Source of the DNA: Dinoroseobacter sp. | GTDB taxonomy: Bacteria; Pseudomonadota; Alphaproteobacteria; Rhodobacterales; Rhodobacteraceae | Length of the DNA: 62,105 nucleotides | Direction of reading: 5' to 3' | Assembly: GCA_030066795.1 (NCBI GenBank) | Contig: JASJAW010000021.1 | Location: forward strand, 1 to 62,105 | Shown here: positions 8,267 through 16,196 of the stretch, one piece after another | Layout: the number at the start of each line of letters is the position of its first letter | Position numbering within the stretch: the stretch's first letter is position 1 | The notes under the pieces: model-generated | Databases searched by the model: none | The model's input: the letters and a program-made list of their open reading frames with translations, nothing else | Told to the model about the DNA's origin: nothing | Translations under genes and position numbers: made by a program

Positions 8267-10123
8267 ATGCTGAAGCTCGAAGATATATCTTACTCGGTCG
8301 AAGGGCGCCCGCTGCTGGAGCACGCGTCCGCTGTGATCCCCACAGGTCACAAGGTTGGGGTCGTCGGGCGTAATGGAACCGGCAAGACAACGCTGTTCCG
8401 GCTCATTCGGGGGGAGCTGACGCTGGATACAGGGGCTATCAGCCTGCCCCGCGGCGCGCGCGTGGGTGGTGTGGCGCAGGAAGTGCCCGGCAATGACGTC
8501 AGCCTGCTGAACACTGTACTGGCCGCGGATACTGAACGAGCAACTCTTCTCGCGGAGGCCGACACGGCAAGCGATGCTGGGCGGATTGCAGAAATCCAGA
8601 CACGGCTGGCTGATATTGATGCCTGGTCCGCCGAGGCCAGAGGCAGCGCGATCCTGCGCGGGCTGGGGTTTACTGCGGAAGAGGTTCATCAGCCCTGTTC
8701 CGCGTTCTCTGGCGGATGGCGGATGCGGGTGGCGCTGGCCGGGGTGCTTTTTTCTCAGCCCGACCTGCTGCTGCTCGACGAACCCACGAACTATCTCGAT
8801 CTGGAAGGCGCGCTCTGGCTCGAAGCGTATCTGGCGAAATACCCACACACTGTTCTGATCGTCAGCCACGACCGGGGACTTCTGAACCGCGCCGTTGGCA
8901 GCATCCTGCATCTCAACGACCGGAAACTGACCTACTATACCGGCCCCTATGACCAGTTTGCCCGCCAGCGTGCCGAAGCGCGTGCGGTTCAGGCGGCGGC
9001 GGCAGCCAAGCAGGCCGCACGCAAGGCGCATTTGCAGAGCTTCGTCGACCGCTTTCGCGCCAAGGCTACTAAGGCGAAGCAAGCGCAGTCGCGGGTCAAG
9101 ATGCTCGAGAAGATGGAGACGATCCGCGTTCCGGAAGACGCCGCCCGGACCGTGTTCACCTTCCCGGAACCCGACGAGTTGAGCCCGCCGATCCTCGCCA
9201 CCGAAAGCGCAAGCGTCGGTTATGACAACGCGGCCGTCCTCGGCAAGCTCGACCTCCGGATCGATCAGGATGATCGCATTGCGCTTCTGGGGCGCAATGG
9301 GGAAGGCAAGTCTACCTTGTCTAAACTCTTTGCTGGACGGCTGGAGACGATGGGCGGGCGGCTGACCAAGTCTTCCAAGCTGCGGGTGGGCTACTTCGCA
9401 CAGCATCAGGTTGACGAGTTGCGCGTGGAAGAAACTCCGCTTCAGCACCTGACCCGCGCACGTCCGGACGAACAGCAATCCAAGCTGCGAGCAAGACTTG
9501 CCGGGTTTGGCCTGATGGCGGCGCAGGCGGAAACGGAGGTTGGGCGGTTGTCCGGCGGGCAGAAGGCGCGCTTGTCTCTGCTGCTGGCGACACTGGATGC
9601 ACCGCATCTGCTGATCCTCGACGAACCGACAAACCACCTCGATATTGAAAGCCGCGAGGCATTAGTGGAGGCACTAACCGCCTATTCCGGCGCGGTGATC
9701 CTTGTCAGCCATGACATGCACTTGTTGAGCTTGATCGCGGACCGCCTGTGGTTGGTTAAGGACGGGCGCGTAAAGCCCTATGAAGACGATCTGGAGGCCT
9801 ATCGGCGAATGCTGTTGTCGGTTGAAAAGCCTGTGACCCAGAAATCAAAACCAGCGCCCAAGCCGAAGCGCGCAAGCAGGGACGAATTGCTGGCTCTTCG
9901 CGCCGAGGTCCGTAAATGCGAAGAACGCGTCGCCAAGATCACGGAGATGCAGGACAAGTTGTCGGCAAAGCTCGCGGACCCCGCGCTGTATGAAGACGAC
10001 AAAATCGGCGAATTGGAGACCTGGAACCGCAAATATGCTGAGGTGATGGAAGGGCTTGATCGGGCCGAGGCGCTGTGGGTCGCAGCCGCCGAGCAACTTG
10101 AAGCTGCGGAGGCGCAGGTATGA
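8267..10123 (+). CDS. ABC-F family ATPase, Uup-like
   Basis: This soluble 618-residue protein has two ABC ATPase domains in one chain and no membrane segments, the hallmark of ABC-F translation factors. The first domain has Walker A GRNGTGKT (34-41), an FSGGW signature and [12 protein letters not shown]; the second has [16 protein letters not shown] and [12 protein letters not shown]. The long charged linker between them (P-site tRNA-interaction motif region) and a C-terminal coiled coil (about 525-618) point to the Uup/YheS side of the family. The open frame begins at TTG 8222, but ATG 8267 starts the first beta strand ([10 protein letters not shown]). No Shine-Dalgarno sequence precedes that ATG. 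It overlaps marC by four bases (ATGA). A role in ribosome rescue is inferred from the family. Confidence 0.92.
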   Translation: MLKLEDISYSVEGRPLLEHASAVIPTGHKVGVVGRNGTGKTTLFRLIRGELTLDTGAISLPRGARVGGVAQEVPGNDVSLLNTVLAADTERATLLAEADTASDAGRIAEIQTRLADIDAWSAEARGSAILRGLGFTAEEVHQPCSAFSGGWRMRVALAGVLFSQPDLLLLDEPTNYLDLEGALWLEAYLAKYPHTVLIVSHDRGLLNRAVGSILHLNDRKLTYYTGPYDQFARQRAEARAVQAAAAAKQAARKAHLQSFVDRFRAKATKAKQAQSRVKMLEKMETIRVPEDAARTVFTFPEPDELSPPILATESASVGYDNAAVLGKLDLRIDQDDRIALLGRNGEGKSTLSKLFAGRLETMGGRLTKSSKLRVGYFAQHQVDELRVEETPLQHLTRARPDEQQSKLRARLAGFGLMAAQAETEVGRLSGGQKARLSLLLATLDAPHLLILDEPTNHLDIESREALVEALTAYSGAVILVSHDMHLLSLIADRLWLVKDGRVKPYEDDLEAYRRMLLSVEKPVTQKSKPAPKPKRASRDELLALRAEVRKCEERVAKITEMQDKLSAKLADPALYEDDKIGELETWNRKYAEVMEGLDRAEALWVAAAEQLEAAEAQV

Positions 10124-10749
10124 CCACAGAGGCGATCACTGCCTTCGTCGCGCTTTTTGTGGTGATCGATCCGATCGGGCTCGCGCCCATCTTCGTCGCC
10201 CTCACACAAGGCGTTGCACCAGCCGCGCGGCGCGCCATCGCGGTACGGGCTTGCGCGATCTCACTGATCCTTCTGACGCTATTTGGGCTCGCGGGCGAAG
10301 CGGTGCTCGGGTTTCTCGGCATCTCCATGCCTGCGTTCCGGATTGCCGGGGGCATTTTGCTGTTCCTGACAGCGCTCGACATGCTCTTTGAGCGGCGCAC
10401 GAAACGGCGCGAGGACCAGGCGGGCGGCGGCAATGCGGACCCCGGGGATGACCCATCCATCTTCCCGCTCGCAACGCCCCTGATCGCCGGGCCCGGCGCG
10501 ATTGCCACGATGATCCTGCTGACAGGTCAGGGCAGCGGTGATGTCGCCCATCTGGCAATGATCCATGCCGTGATGGCAGCGGTACTGGCTTGTGTGTTGG
10601 TGATGTTCCTGCTCGGCGGCGTGATCGAGCGCGCACTCGGGCCAACGGGGATCATGGTGGTCACACGCCTTTTGGGGATGCTCTTGGCCGCGCTCTCTGT
10701 TCAATTTGTGCTCAACGGGCTGGCCGATCTGGGGATTTTGACGCTCTGA
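10120..10749 (+). CDS. MarC family integral membrane protein
   Basis: This is an inner-membrane protein of 209 residues with six predicted membrane segments in two triplets, as in MarC/YchE. The opening FVVIDPIGLAPIFVALT and the mid-protein FPLATPLIAGPGAIATMILL are family signatures; the second lies at the start of the second triplet. Despite its name MarC is not shown to mediate multiple antibiotic resistance; its transport role is unknown. A charged loop at about 92-110 (ERRTKRREDQ) separates the halves. The start overlaps the end of the ABC-F gene by ATGA, so the two are translationally coupled, and the aspartic protease gene follows after 37 bases. Confidence 0.9.
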   Translation: MTTEAITAFVALFVVIDPIGLAPIFVALTQGVAPAARRAIAVRACAISLILLTLFGLAGEAVLGFLGISMPAFRIAGGILLFLTALDMLFERRTKRREDQAGGGNADPGDDPSIFPLATPLIAGPGAIATMILLTGQGSGDVAHLAMIHAVMAAVLACVLVMFLLGGVIERALGPTGIMVVTRLLGMLLAALSVQFVLNGLADLGILTL

Positions 10750-10786
10750 CCCTCCCGCCAAGGACGGTACGCCCTATATTCAGAGC

Positions 10787-11368
10787 ATGGACGGAAATGA
10801 TTTTGGACATCTGATCTACCTGCTTCTGCTGGCCGTGTTCATTGGCGGCGGCATGCTTTTGGCGTTTCGCGGCCAGCTTGGCGCAATGCTGAAACAAGCC
10901 AGTGCATGGGCCCTGATCTTTGCCGCGCTGATCGTGGGATACGGGGTTTTCAATGATAACCGCACGCAACTCCCGCGCACCGCCGTTTTTGAACGCGAAG
11001 GCCGGGTGGAAATCCCGCTTGCCCGTGACGGGCACTACCACGTGGTGTTGGAGGTAAACGGGACGCCAATCGAATTTATTGTAGATACCGGCGCCTCGGA
11101 CGTCGTGCTCAGCCGCCAGGATGCCCTGCGCGCTGGGATTGACCCGGACAACCTGATGTTCTCGGGTCTCGCACGCACCGCGAATGGAACGGTTGAAACC
11201 GCGCCGGTGCGTTTGCGCGAAGTCGCGCTCGGGCCAATCCGAGACCAGAATGTGCGCGCTGTCGTGAATGGCGGCGAGATGCGCAGTTCGTTGTTGGGAA
11301 TGAGTTATCTGAACAGCTTCGGACGCATCGAGATCAACGACGGCCTCCTGATCCTCGAACGCGGCTAG
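10787..11368 (+). CDS. Membrane-anchored retropepsin-like aspartic protease (TIGR02281-type)
   Basis: This 193-residue protein has two N-terminal membrane segments (about 9-27 and 39-55) followed by a single retroviral-type aspartic protease domain facing the periplasm. The active site is VDTGASD (99-105), with D100 catalytic; the conserved hydrophobic-hydrophobic-Gly near the end (LLGMSYL) completes the fold. A single domain supplies half an active site, so it should work as a dimer. This layout matches the TIGR02281 clan AA family found across alphaproteobacteria; related single-domain proteases are known to process other proteins, but no substrate is established for this branch. It shares direction with the ABC-F and marC genes and meets the AAA ATPase gene tail to tail with a 4-base overlap. 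Confidence 0.88.
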   Translation: MDGNDFGHLIYLLLLAVFIGGGMLLAFRGQLGAMLKQASAWALIFAALIVGYGVFNDNRTQLPRTAVFEREGRVEIPLARDGHYHVVLEVNGTPIEFIVDTGASDVVLSRQDALRAGIDPDNLMFSGLARTANGTVETAPVRLREVALGPIRDQNVRAVVNGGEMRSSLLGMSYLNSFGRIEINDGLLILERG

Positions 11369-12207
11369 AGCGTCACCCCGTGCCGACCGGCCAGATCCGT
11401 AAAGAACTGCCACGCCACGCGGCCTGACCGCCCTCCCCGCGTTGCCTGCCATTCGATCGCCTCGGCGCGCAGCACCTCCGGGTCGACGGTCACGTCATAA
11501 GCCGCGCAGTACGCGTCGATCATGGTCAGGAATTGGTCCTGATCGCACGCGTGGAACCCAAGCCAGAGCCCGAACCGGTCGGAGAGCGAAACCTTCTCCT
11601 CCACCGCCTCGGATGGGTTGATCGCACTGGACCGCTCGTTTTCGATCATATCGCGCGGCATCAGGTGGCGTCGGTTCGAGGTGGCGTAGAACACAACATT
11701 GTCGGGCCGTCCGGCAATCCCACCATCGAGCACCGCTTTCAACGATTTGTAATGCTGGTCGTCATGGCTGAAGCTCAGATCATCGCAGTAGAGCACGAAG
11801 CGATGCTCTGGCGCTTCGCGCAGATGATCCAGAAGCCGCCCGATAGAGGCGAGGTCTTCGCGCGGCACTTCCACGAGCTTCAACGAGTGGCCCTGCGCCA
11901 GAACTTCCGCATGTACGGCTTTGACGAGAGAGGATTTTCCCATTCCACGCGAGCCCCACAACAGTGCGTTGTTCGCTGGTAAGCCGCGCGCAAATTGCAG
12001 CGTATTTTCCAGTAGCGTATCGCGGGCGCGGTCGATACCGACGAGAAGCTTCAGATCGATCCGGTTCACCTTGGGCACAGGCAGAACCGCTTCGGGTGTC
12101 TCCTGCCACAGAAACGCATCTGTGGTTGTAAAATCGGGGTGATCCAGCGGCGGAGGCGCCAGGCGCTCCAGCGCCTGCGCGATCCGCGTGAGAACTTCTT
12201 CGCTCAT
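11365..12207 (-). CDS. DUF815 family AAA-type ATPase
   Basis: This is a cytoplasmic P-loop ATPase of 280 residues. Walker A is GSRGMGKSS (85-93), Walker B ends FVLYCDDLSF (about 137-146), and ATSNRRHLMPRDM carries the sensor-1 asparagine. The N-terminal 60 residues lead in with VNRIDLKLLVGID, typical of the DUF815 family. Proteins of this family are common in proteobacteria and are often found near tat genes in Rhodobacteraceae, but the client is unknown. The ATG overlaps the stop of tatC by four bases, so it is the last gene of the tat operon and probably translationally coupled to it. A chaperone-like role near Tat export is only a guess from position. Confidence 0.85.
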   Translation of the reverse strand: MSEEVLTRIAQALERLAPPPLDHPDFTTTDAFLWQETPEAVLPVPKVNRIDLKLLVGIDRARDTLLENTLQFARGLPANNALLWGSRGMGKSSLVKAVHAEVLAQGHSLKLVEVPREDLASIGRLLDHLREAPEHRFVLYCDDLSFSHDDQHYKSLKAVLDGGIAGRPDNVVFYATSNRRHLMPRDMIENERSSAINPSEAVEEKVSLSDRFGLWLGFHACDQDQFLTMIDAYCAAYDVTVDPEVLRAEAIEWQATRGGRSGRVAWQFFTDLAGRHGVTL

Positions 12208-13121
12208 TTCGGTTTGTCCGTGACCTCGTCTTCATCTTCGCGGAATTCGTCAAAGATAGGATCGGCTTCGAGGTCTTCTTCCTCCTCGTCATCCTCCATC
12301 CAGAGGCCCTGCGCGCGCAATTCGGCCTCACGCTTCCGCTCCACACGGCGAACAAGGAAGATCGAGACTTCGTAAAGCCCGTAGACAACGACGAAGAGGA
12401 TGACTTGGGTGATGACATCAGGCGGTGTGACAAGTGCCGCAAGCACCAGAATTCCAACGACTGCATACTTGCGGACTGTCTTCAGCCCTTCGGCCGACAC
12501 AAGTCCCGCCTTGCCCATAAGGGTCAGCAAGACCGGCAGTTGAAAACACATGCCGAACGCGACGATGAACTTGATGGTCAGGTTCAGGTATTCCTGCGCC
12601 GAGCCTTGGAAAACGACCGACAGGCCTTGGGTGACTTCCTCGCCCACAACTGCTTCGCCTTCGGCCCCGAACTGCTGGAACCCGAGGAAGAAATCATAGG
12701 CCAGAGGGGTGACAATGTAGAACGCAAACGCCGCGCCGAGGATGAACATGAAAGGCGATGCGATCAGGAATGGCAGAAACGCGCCTTTCTCGGACTTGTA
12801 AAGTCCCGGCGCAACAAAGCGCCATAACTGATTGGCAATGAAGGGAAAGCCAAGCATGAAGCCACCAAGAAACGAGACTTTGATCGCGACGAAGAAGCCT
12901 TCCTGCGGCGAGATAAAGATCAGGTCGCAGTCCTGACCGCGCTCCGCCAGCACCTGACAGAGCGGTGCAGTTAGGAAGTTGAAGATCGGCGTGGCAACGG
13001 TGAAGCAGATCACCATCCCGATGAGGAAATACACCACGCAACGAATGAGCCTCGTGCGCAATTCCGCCAGATGTTCGATCAGAGGGGCAGAGCTGTCTTC
13101 GATCTCGTCTGTGTTGCTCAT
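12204..13121 (-). CDS. tatC: Sec-independent translocase subunit TatC
   Basis: TatC is the multi-spanning inner-membrane receptor that recognises twin-arginine signal peptides and nucleates the Tat export pore. The 305-residue sequence begins with the cytoplasmic motif [11 protein letters not shown] near residue 16 and shows six predicted membrane helices with the usual segment [15 protein letters not shown]. The glutamate-rich C-terminal tail (about 270-305) is longer than in Escherichia coli TatC (258 residues), as is common in alphaproteobacteria. It overlaps tatB by four bases upstream and the DUF815 ATPase by four downstream. The TRAP binding protein at 33261-34343 carries a twin-arginine signal and is one probable client in this window. 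Confidence 0.97.
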   Translation of the reverse strand: MSNTDEIEDSSAPLIEHLAELRTRLIRCVVYFLIGMVICFTVATPIFNFLTAPLCQVLAERGQDCDLIFISPQEGFFVAIKVSFLGGFMLGFPFIANQLWRFVAPGLYKSEKGAFLPFLIASPFMFILGAAFAFYIVTPLAYDFFLGFQQFGAEGEAVVGEEVTQGLSVVFQGSAQEYLNLTIKFIVAFGMCFQLPVLLTLMGKAGLVSAEGLKTVRKYAVVGILVLAALVTPPDVITQVILFVVVYGLYEVSIFLVRRVERKREAELRAQGLWMEDDEEEEDLEADPIFDEFREDEDEVTDKPK

Positions 13122-13573
13122 GTTTCTTTCGGTGCCTCAGGTGCGGGCTCAGCGCCAGGCTCCGATGCCGGAGCACTCTCGGCCATTTGCGCCGCTGCTT
13201 CCGACTCTCGCTTGGCCTGTTCTTTCTTGGCCGTTGCTTCGTGTATCTTCTTGGCCGCGTCGGCGCGATCCTTAGCCAACTTTCCCGTTTCGCTGTCCGG
13301 ATCCCACTTCTTGAAACTGTTGGCCGCGTCATCCAGCGCATCAAGCCCCATCTTCCGTGGGTTCGTCACGTTCTTGAGGTCCTTTGCCACGTCCTTGACG
13401 CCCGCGTCATCCGCCGCGTCCTCCATCGCGCGACTGAACTCGCGGGCCATCCCGCGCAATTTGCCCGTAAACCGGCCCAAAGTGCGGAACATTTTCGGCA
13501 AGTCTTTCGGGCCGACGACAATCAGCGCGACGACCCCGATGACGAGCAGTTCGGTCCAGCCCAGATCAAACAT
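13118..13573 (-). CDS. tatB: Sec-independent translocase subunit TatB
   Basis: TatB forms the receptor complex with TatC. The 151-residue protein starts [26 protein letters not shown]: a single N-terminal membrane helix with the conserved glutamate near residue 8, then the GPKDLP hinge and an amphipathic helix ([15 protein letters not shown]). The rest is a charged, alanine-rich, probably disordered tail ending in an alanine-proline-glutamate stretch. The gene lies between tatA (16-base gap) and tatC (4-base overlap), which fixes its identity against tatA despite their similar N-termini. Confidence 0.95.
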   Translation of the reverse strand: MFDLGWTELLVIGVVALIVVGPKDLPKMFRTLGRFTGKLRGMAREFSRAMEDAADDAGVKDVAKDLKNVTNPRKMGLDALDDAANSFKKWDPDSETGKLAKDRADAAKKIHEATAKKEQAKRESEAAAQMAESAPASEPGAEPAPEAPKET

Positions 13574-13589
13574 GGCGCGGAGCTAAGCC

Positions 13590-13808
13590 TCAGGCCTTGT
13601 CTTTTTCTTCGGTTTCGGGCGTCACGTCGCGCGCGACCTCCGTCGAAGAGTCTTCGATCTCTTCGTTGCTTTCTTTCACGCCTTTCTTGAAGGCGGTGAT
13701 GCCCTTGCCGACCTCGCCCATCAGCGAGCTGATCTTGCCCCGGCCAAACAGAACCAGAACCACAACAGCAATCAGAAGAAGACCCGGAAGGCCAATATTG
13801 TTGAGCAT
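13590..13808 (-). CDS. tatA: Sec-independent translocase subunit TatA
   Basis: TatA is the pore-forming subunit of twin-arginine export. The 72-residue length is normal. One membrane helix ([14 protein letters not shown]) is followed by the family hinge [17 protein letters not shown] and an amphipathic helix with FKKG; the C-terminus is acidic. ATG 13806-13808 (complement) is chosen over the longer frame because it starts directly before the membrane helix and is preceded by an AGGGAGAG ribosome site. It opens the tatA-tatB-tatC-DUF815 operon, whose promoter should lie in 13809-13970. Confidence 0.96.
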   Translation of the reverse strand: MLNNIGLPGLLLIAVVVLVLFGRGKISSLMGEVGKGITAFKKGVKESNEEIEDSSTEVARDVTPETEEKDKA

Positions 13809-13970
13809 GGTTTTCTCTCCCTTTCGCGCACGGCTTTCTCCAGCCGTGGCTGTTCGTAAAACTAGAGCGACAGGTATTTTCGTCTCGCAGGAAAGAAAAG
13901 GACAATTCACCCAGCGGGCGCGGTCCGACTGGATTTTTCCTGTATCCTTTAAAAAATCTGCGAACTGGAC

Positions 13971-14004
13971 GCTCTCAACTGACAGGTTTATGTCAGTTGA
14001 GAGC
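13971..14004. promoter_or_regulatory. Perfect palindrome, candidate operator of the YafY-type regulator
   Basis: Arms of 14 bp (gctctcaactgaca and tgtcagttgagagc) match perfectly around a 6-nt spacer (ggttta). No T-run follows, so it is not a terminator. It sits 42 bases before the small protein gene at 14047 that precedes the HTH-WYL regulator. Autoregulation by that regulator is inferred from position. Confidence 0.65.
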
Positions 14005-14046
14005 TGGTAGCACGGGAATCATCAACAACCCTGATGGAGACCTACG

Positions 14047-14364
14047 ATGACAACCCAATCTGACGCCGTTCTTGAGCACGGCACCTTTCGTTTGCTGCCG
14101 GGCACCGAGGTTGAGGCCTTTGTTGCTGCGGCGGAGAAAACCGAAGATTTCCTGAAGCGCACAGGCCACGTGAAGGCGCGCTATCTGACATGCGATGGCG
14201 ATGGCCTGTGGAACGACCTCATCGTCTGGACTTCACAGGACGCGGCCCGACAGGCGTTCGAAGAGGTGCAATCACTCCCTGAGTTTCAGGCGTTTTTCGC
14301 ACCGATCGACGGGGAGAGCGTCGAAATGCGGCACCCGCGCATTCTCTGGCAGATGAGTGGGTAA
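14047..14364 (+). CDS. Small ABM-like (dimeric alpha-beta barrel) protein
   Basis: This cytoplasmic protein of 105 residues has the alternating strand-helix layout of the antibiotic biosynthesis monooxygenase / dimeric alpha-beta barrel superfamily: a first strand (TFRLLPG), a helix with FVAAAEKTEDFLKRT, strands ARYLTCDG and WNDLIVWTS, and a helix AARQAFEEVQSLPEFQAFF. The fold call is from pattern only; no catalytic residue is recognisable, and no substrate can be named. A GGAGA ribosome site lies just before the ATG. It is two bases upstream of the YafY-type regulator gene and downstream of the large palindrome, so the pair is probably a self-regulated operon, in which this protein may act on the regulator's ligand. 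Confidence 0.7.
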   Translation: MTTQSDAVLEHGTFRLLPGTEVEAFVAAAEKTEDFLKRTGHVKARYLTCDGDGLWNDLIVWTSQDAARQAFEEVQSLPEFQAFFAPIDGESVEMRHPRILWQMSG

Positions 14365-14366
14365 GC

Positions 14367-15056
14367 ATGCGGCGCAGCGACAGGCTCTTCGAACTGATCC
14401 AACTCCTGCGGGACGGCAAACTTCACCGCGCGCAGGAGTTGGCCGAAGCTACAGGCGTGTCGTTGCGCACGATCTACCGCGATATGGAGACCTTGCAGGC
14501 CTCCGGCGTGCCCGTCGAAGGCGAACGCGGGGTCGGATATATGGTGACCGCTCCGGTCACCCTTCCTCCGCTAAACCTGACTTTGGCGGAACTGGAAGCG
14601 CTGCATCTGGGGCTGGCGATTATCGGTGAGGCGGCTGATGAAGAGATGCAAGCCGCCGCGCGCAGCCTGTCCGGGAAGATTGACGCGGTGCTGCCAGAAG
14701 ACACGCACGCGCCCCGCGCGGGTTGGGGATTTGCGGTCTACCCGTTCGCTGAAGCCGCCAAGGGCTTTGCCCATATGCCGCCCCTCCGCGCTGCTATACG
14801 CGCCCGCCAGAAGGTTCAGTTGACCTACACGTCGCTCACAGACGCAGAAACTGTGCGGATCGTTCGCCCGCTGGAACTGGAATACTGGGGTCGGGTCTGG
14901 ACCCTGACCGCATGGTGTGAGTTGCGCGAGGATTTCCGGGTGTTCCGGGTGGACCGGATCTCGGACGTCACGCCGATGCCTTCCCTGTTCGTGGACGAGC
15001 CGGGAAAACGGCTTCAGGATTACGACCCCGTCGCGGCGCACCGTGGCGGATTGTGA
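14367..15056 (+). CDS. YafY-family transcriptional regulator (HTH_11 plus WYL)
   Basis: This 229-residue DNA-binding protein carries an N-terminal winged helix-turn-helix of the HTH_11/DeoR type (residues 1-55: RLFELIQLLRDGK, AQELAEATGVSLRTIYRDMETLQ) and a C-terminal WYL ligand-sensing domain (about 135-205: LTYTSLTDAETVRIVRPLELEYWGRVWTLTAWCELR). WYL domains sense small ligands or single-stranded nucleic acid in studied cases, so the ligand is open here. The gene starts two bases after the upstream small protein and ends right at the tail of the convergent ABC ATPase gene, without a gap. The 34-bp palindrome at 13971-14004 is the obvious candidate for its binding site. Confidence 0.9.
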   Translation: MRRSDRLFELIQLLRDGKLHRAQELAEATGVSLRTIYRDMETLQASGVPVEGERGVGYMVTAPVTLPPLNLTLAELEALHLGLAIIGEAADEEMQAAARSLSGKIDAVLPEDTHAPRAGWGFAVYPFAEAAKGFAHMPPLRAAIRARQKVQLTYTSLTDAETVRIVRPLELEYWGRVWTLTAWCELREDFRVFRVDRISDVTPMPSLFVDEPGKRLQDYDPVAAHRGGL

Positions 15057-16145
15057 TCAGTCGGAAGCCGGAAACACAAAGCACCGATCGCGGCGCATCG
15101 ATAGCCATAGGACCGTGCCTGGTTTCGGTAGAAAGACCCCTGGGACCGTCGCTTTGAGGATCTGGTCTTCGAAGTCCATGCGAAACTCGACAAGGCTCTC
15201 GCGCCCCATATACCGCGCCCGTTGTACCGTGCCACGTGCAGGTGTCCCGTCCTGCGGCGTTGGGCGCGGACCTTCCCCGGCCCGGTCAAAATCGATTCTC
15301 AGGTGCTGGGGGCGGATAATGATGTCGACCACACCGCCGTCTGGAACCCCGGGTGCCAGAAAATCACCGAACGGAGTTTGCGTTAGCGCACCCTGAACTT
15401 CCCCCCTGATCTCATTGACATCACTAAAAAAAGCGGCTGCCGACTTATCAACGGGCGCATTGTAAATGTTGTACGGAGCCCCTTGCTGGACGATCTTTCC
15501 ACTGCGCATCAACGCAATGCTGTCCGCCATGCGCATCGCTTCGTCCGGTTCATGCGTGACCAGCAGGACCGCCGTGCCCTCTTCCTTCAGGACTTCCAGC
15601 GTATCGTCGCGGATTCCGTCGCGCAGCCGGTTGTCGAGGCCGGAAAACGGCTCGTCCATCAGCATGACGCGCGGGCGTGGCGCCAACGCGCGGGCCAGCG
15701 CCACCCGTTGCTGTTCGCCGCCGGACAGCTCATGGGGAAACTTCTTGGCAAAGCCTGCAAGTCCCACACGCTCCAGCAATTCCCCGGCGCGCGCGCGCTT
15801 CTTGGACTTAGGTCCATGCAATCCGAAGCTGACATTGTCCTCGACGCTCAGATGGGGAAAGAGCGCGAAATCCTGAAACATAAGACCGATCGAACGGTTT
15901 TCAGGGGGCATATGCGTGCCGTCACCTGAAACAGGTTCGCCATCCACAAACAGTATGCCGCTGTCTTGCTGGTCCACGCCCGCAATAATCCGCAGTGTCG
16001 TGGATTTTCCACACCCTGACGGACCAAGCAGGCAGGTCACCTCGCCCGGTTTCACCTGCAGACTGACATCGTCGACGACGCGTTTGCCTTGAAAGGTGCG
16101 CACCAGATTGCGTACGTCCAGCCGAGGCGGGGGCGGTTGCAGCAA
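15057..16145 (-). CDS. ABC transporter ATP-binding protein (FbpC/PotA-like), without cognate permease nearby
   Basis: This 362-residue ATPase resembles iron(III)/polyamine/sulfate importer ATPases. Walker A is [10 protein letters not shown] (near 42-51), the signature LSGGEQQR (near 142), Walker B VMLMDEPF and the switch VTHEPDEA; a C-terminal TOBE-like part from about 270 includes IIRPQHL. It starts at TTG 16143-16145 (complement), with GAGG about 8 bases upstream; no ATG lies near a plausible site. No permease or binding protein for it is in the window. Instead the upstream gene is a sodium:solute symporter, separated by 51 bases that contain a 10-bp hairpin holding the ribosome site. It may energise a transporter encoded elsewhere, or the pairing may be accidental. 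Confidence 0.85.
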   Translation of the reverse strand: MLQPPPPRLDVRNLVRTFQGKRVVDDVSLQVKPGEVTCLLGPSGCGKSTTLRIIAGVDQQDSGILFVDGEPVSGDGTHMPPENRSIGLMFQDFALFPHLSVEDNVSFGLHGPKSKKRARAGELLERVGLAGFAKKFPHELSGGEQQRVALARALAPRPRVMLMDEPFSGLDNRLRDGIRDDTLEVLKEEGTAVLLVTHEPDEAMRMADSIALMRSGKIVQQGAPYNIYNAPVDKSAAAFFSDVNEIRGEVQGALTQTPFGDFLAPGVPDGGVVDIIIRPQHLRIDFDRAGEGPRPTPQDGTPARGTVQRARYMGRESLVEFRMDFEDQILKATVPGVFLPKPGTVLWLSMRRDRCFVFPASD

Positions 16146-16152
16146 GTTGGAA

Positions 16153-16187
16153 GCCTCAATCCCGAATTATTTTATCAGGATTGAGGC
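16153..16187 (-). promoter_or_regulatory. Intercistronic hairpin that includes the ATPase ribosome-binding region
   Basis: Perfect 10-bp arms (gcctcaatcc / ggattgaggc on the plus strand) enclose a 15-nt AT-rich loop. On the minus-strand message the 3' arm contains GATTGAGG, the only purine-rich sequence suited to the TTG start at 16145, so folding would hide the ribosome site. The distal end of the stem lies 7 bases before the start codon. Confidence 0.55.
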
Positions 16188-16196
16188 CTACCAGCC

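Noticed and set aside
8114..9637. Long minus-strand open frame extending ndk upstream across the ABC-F gene
   Set aside because: It is antisense to a well-supported ABC-F gene; the ndk family start at 8113 explains all conserved sequence.
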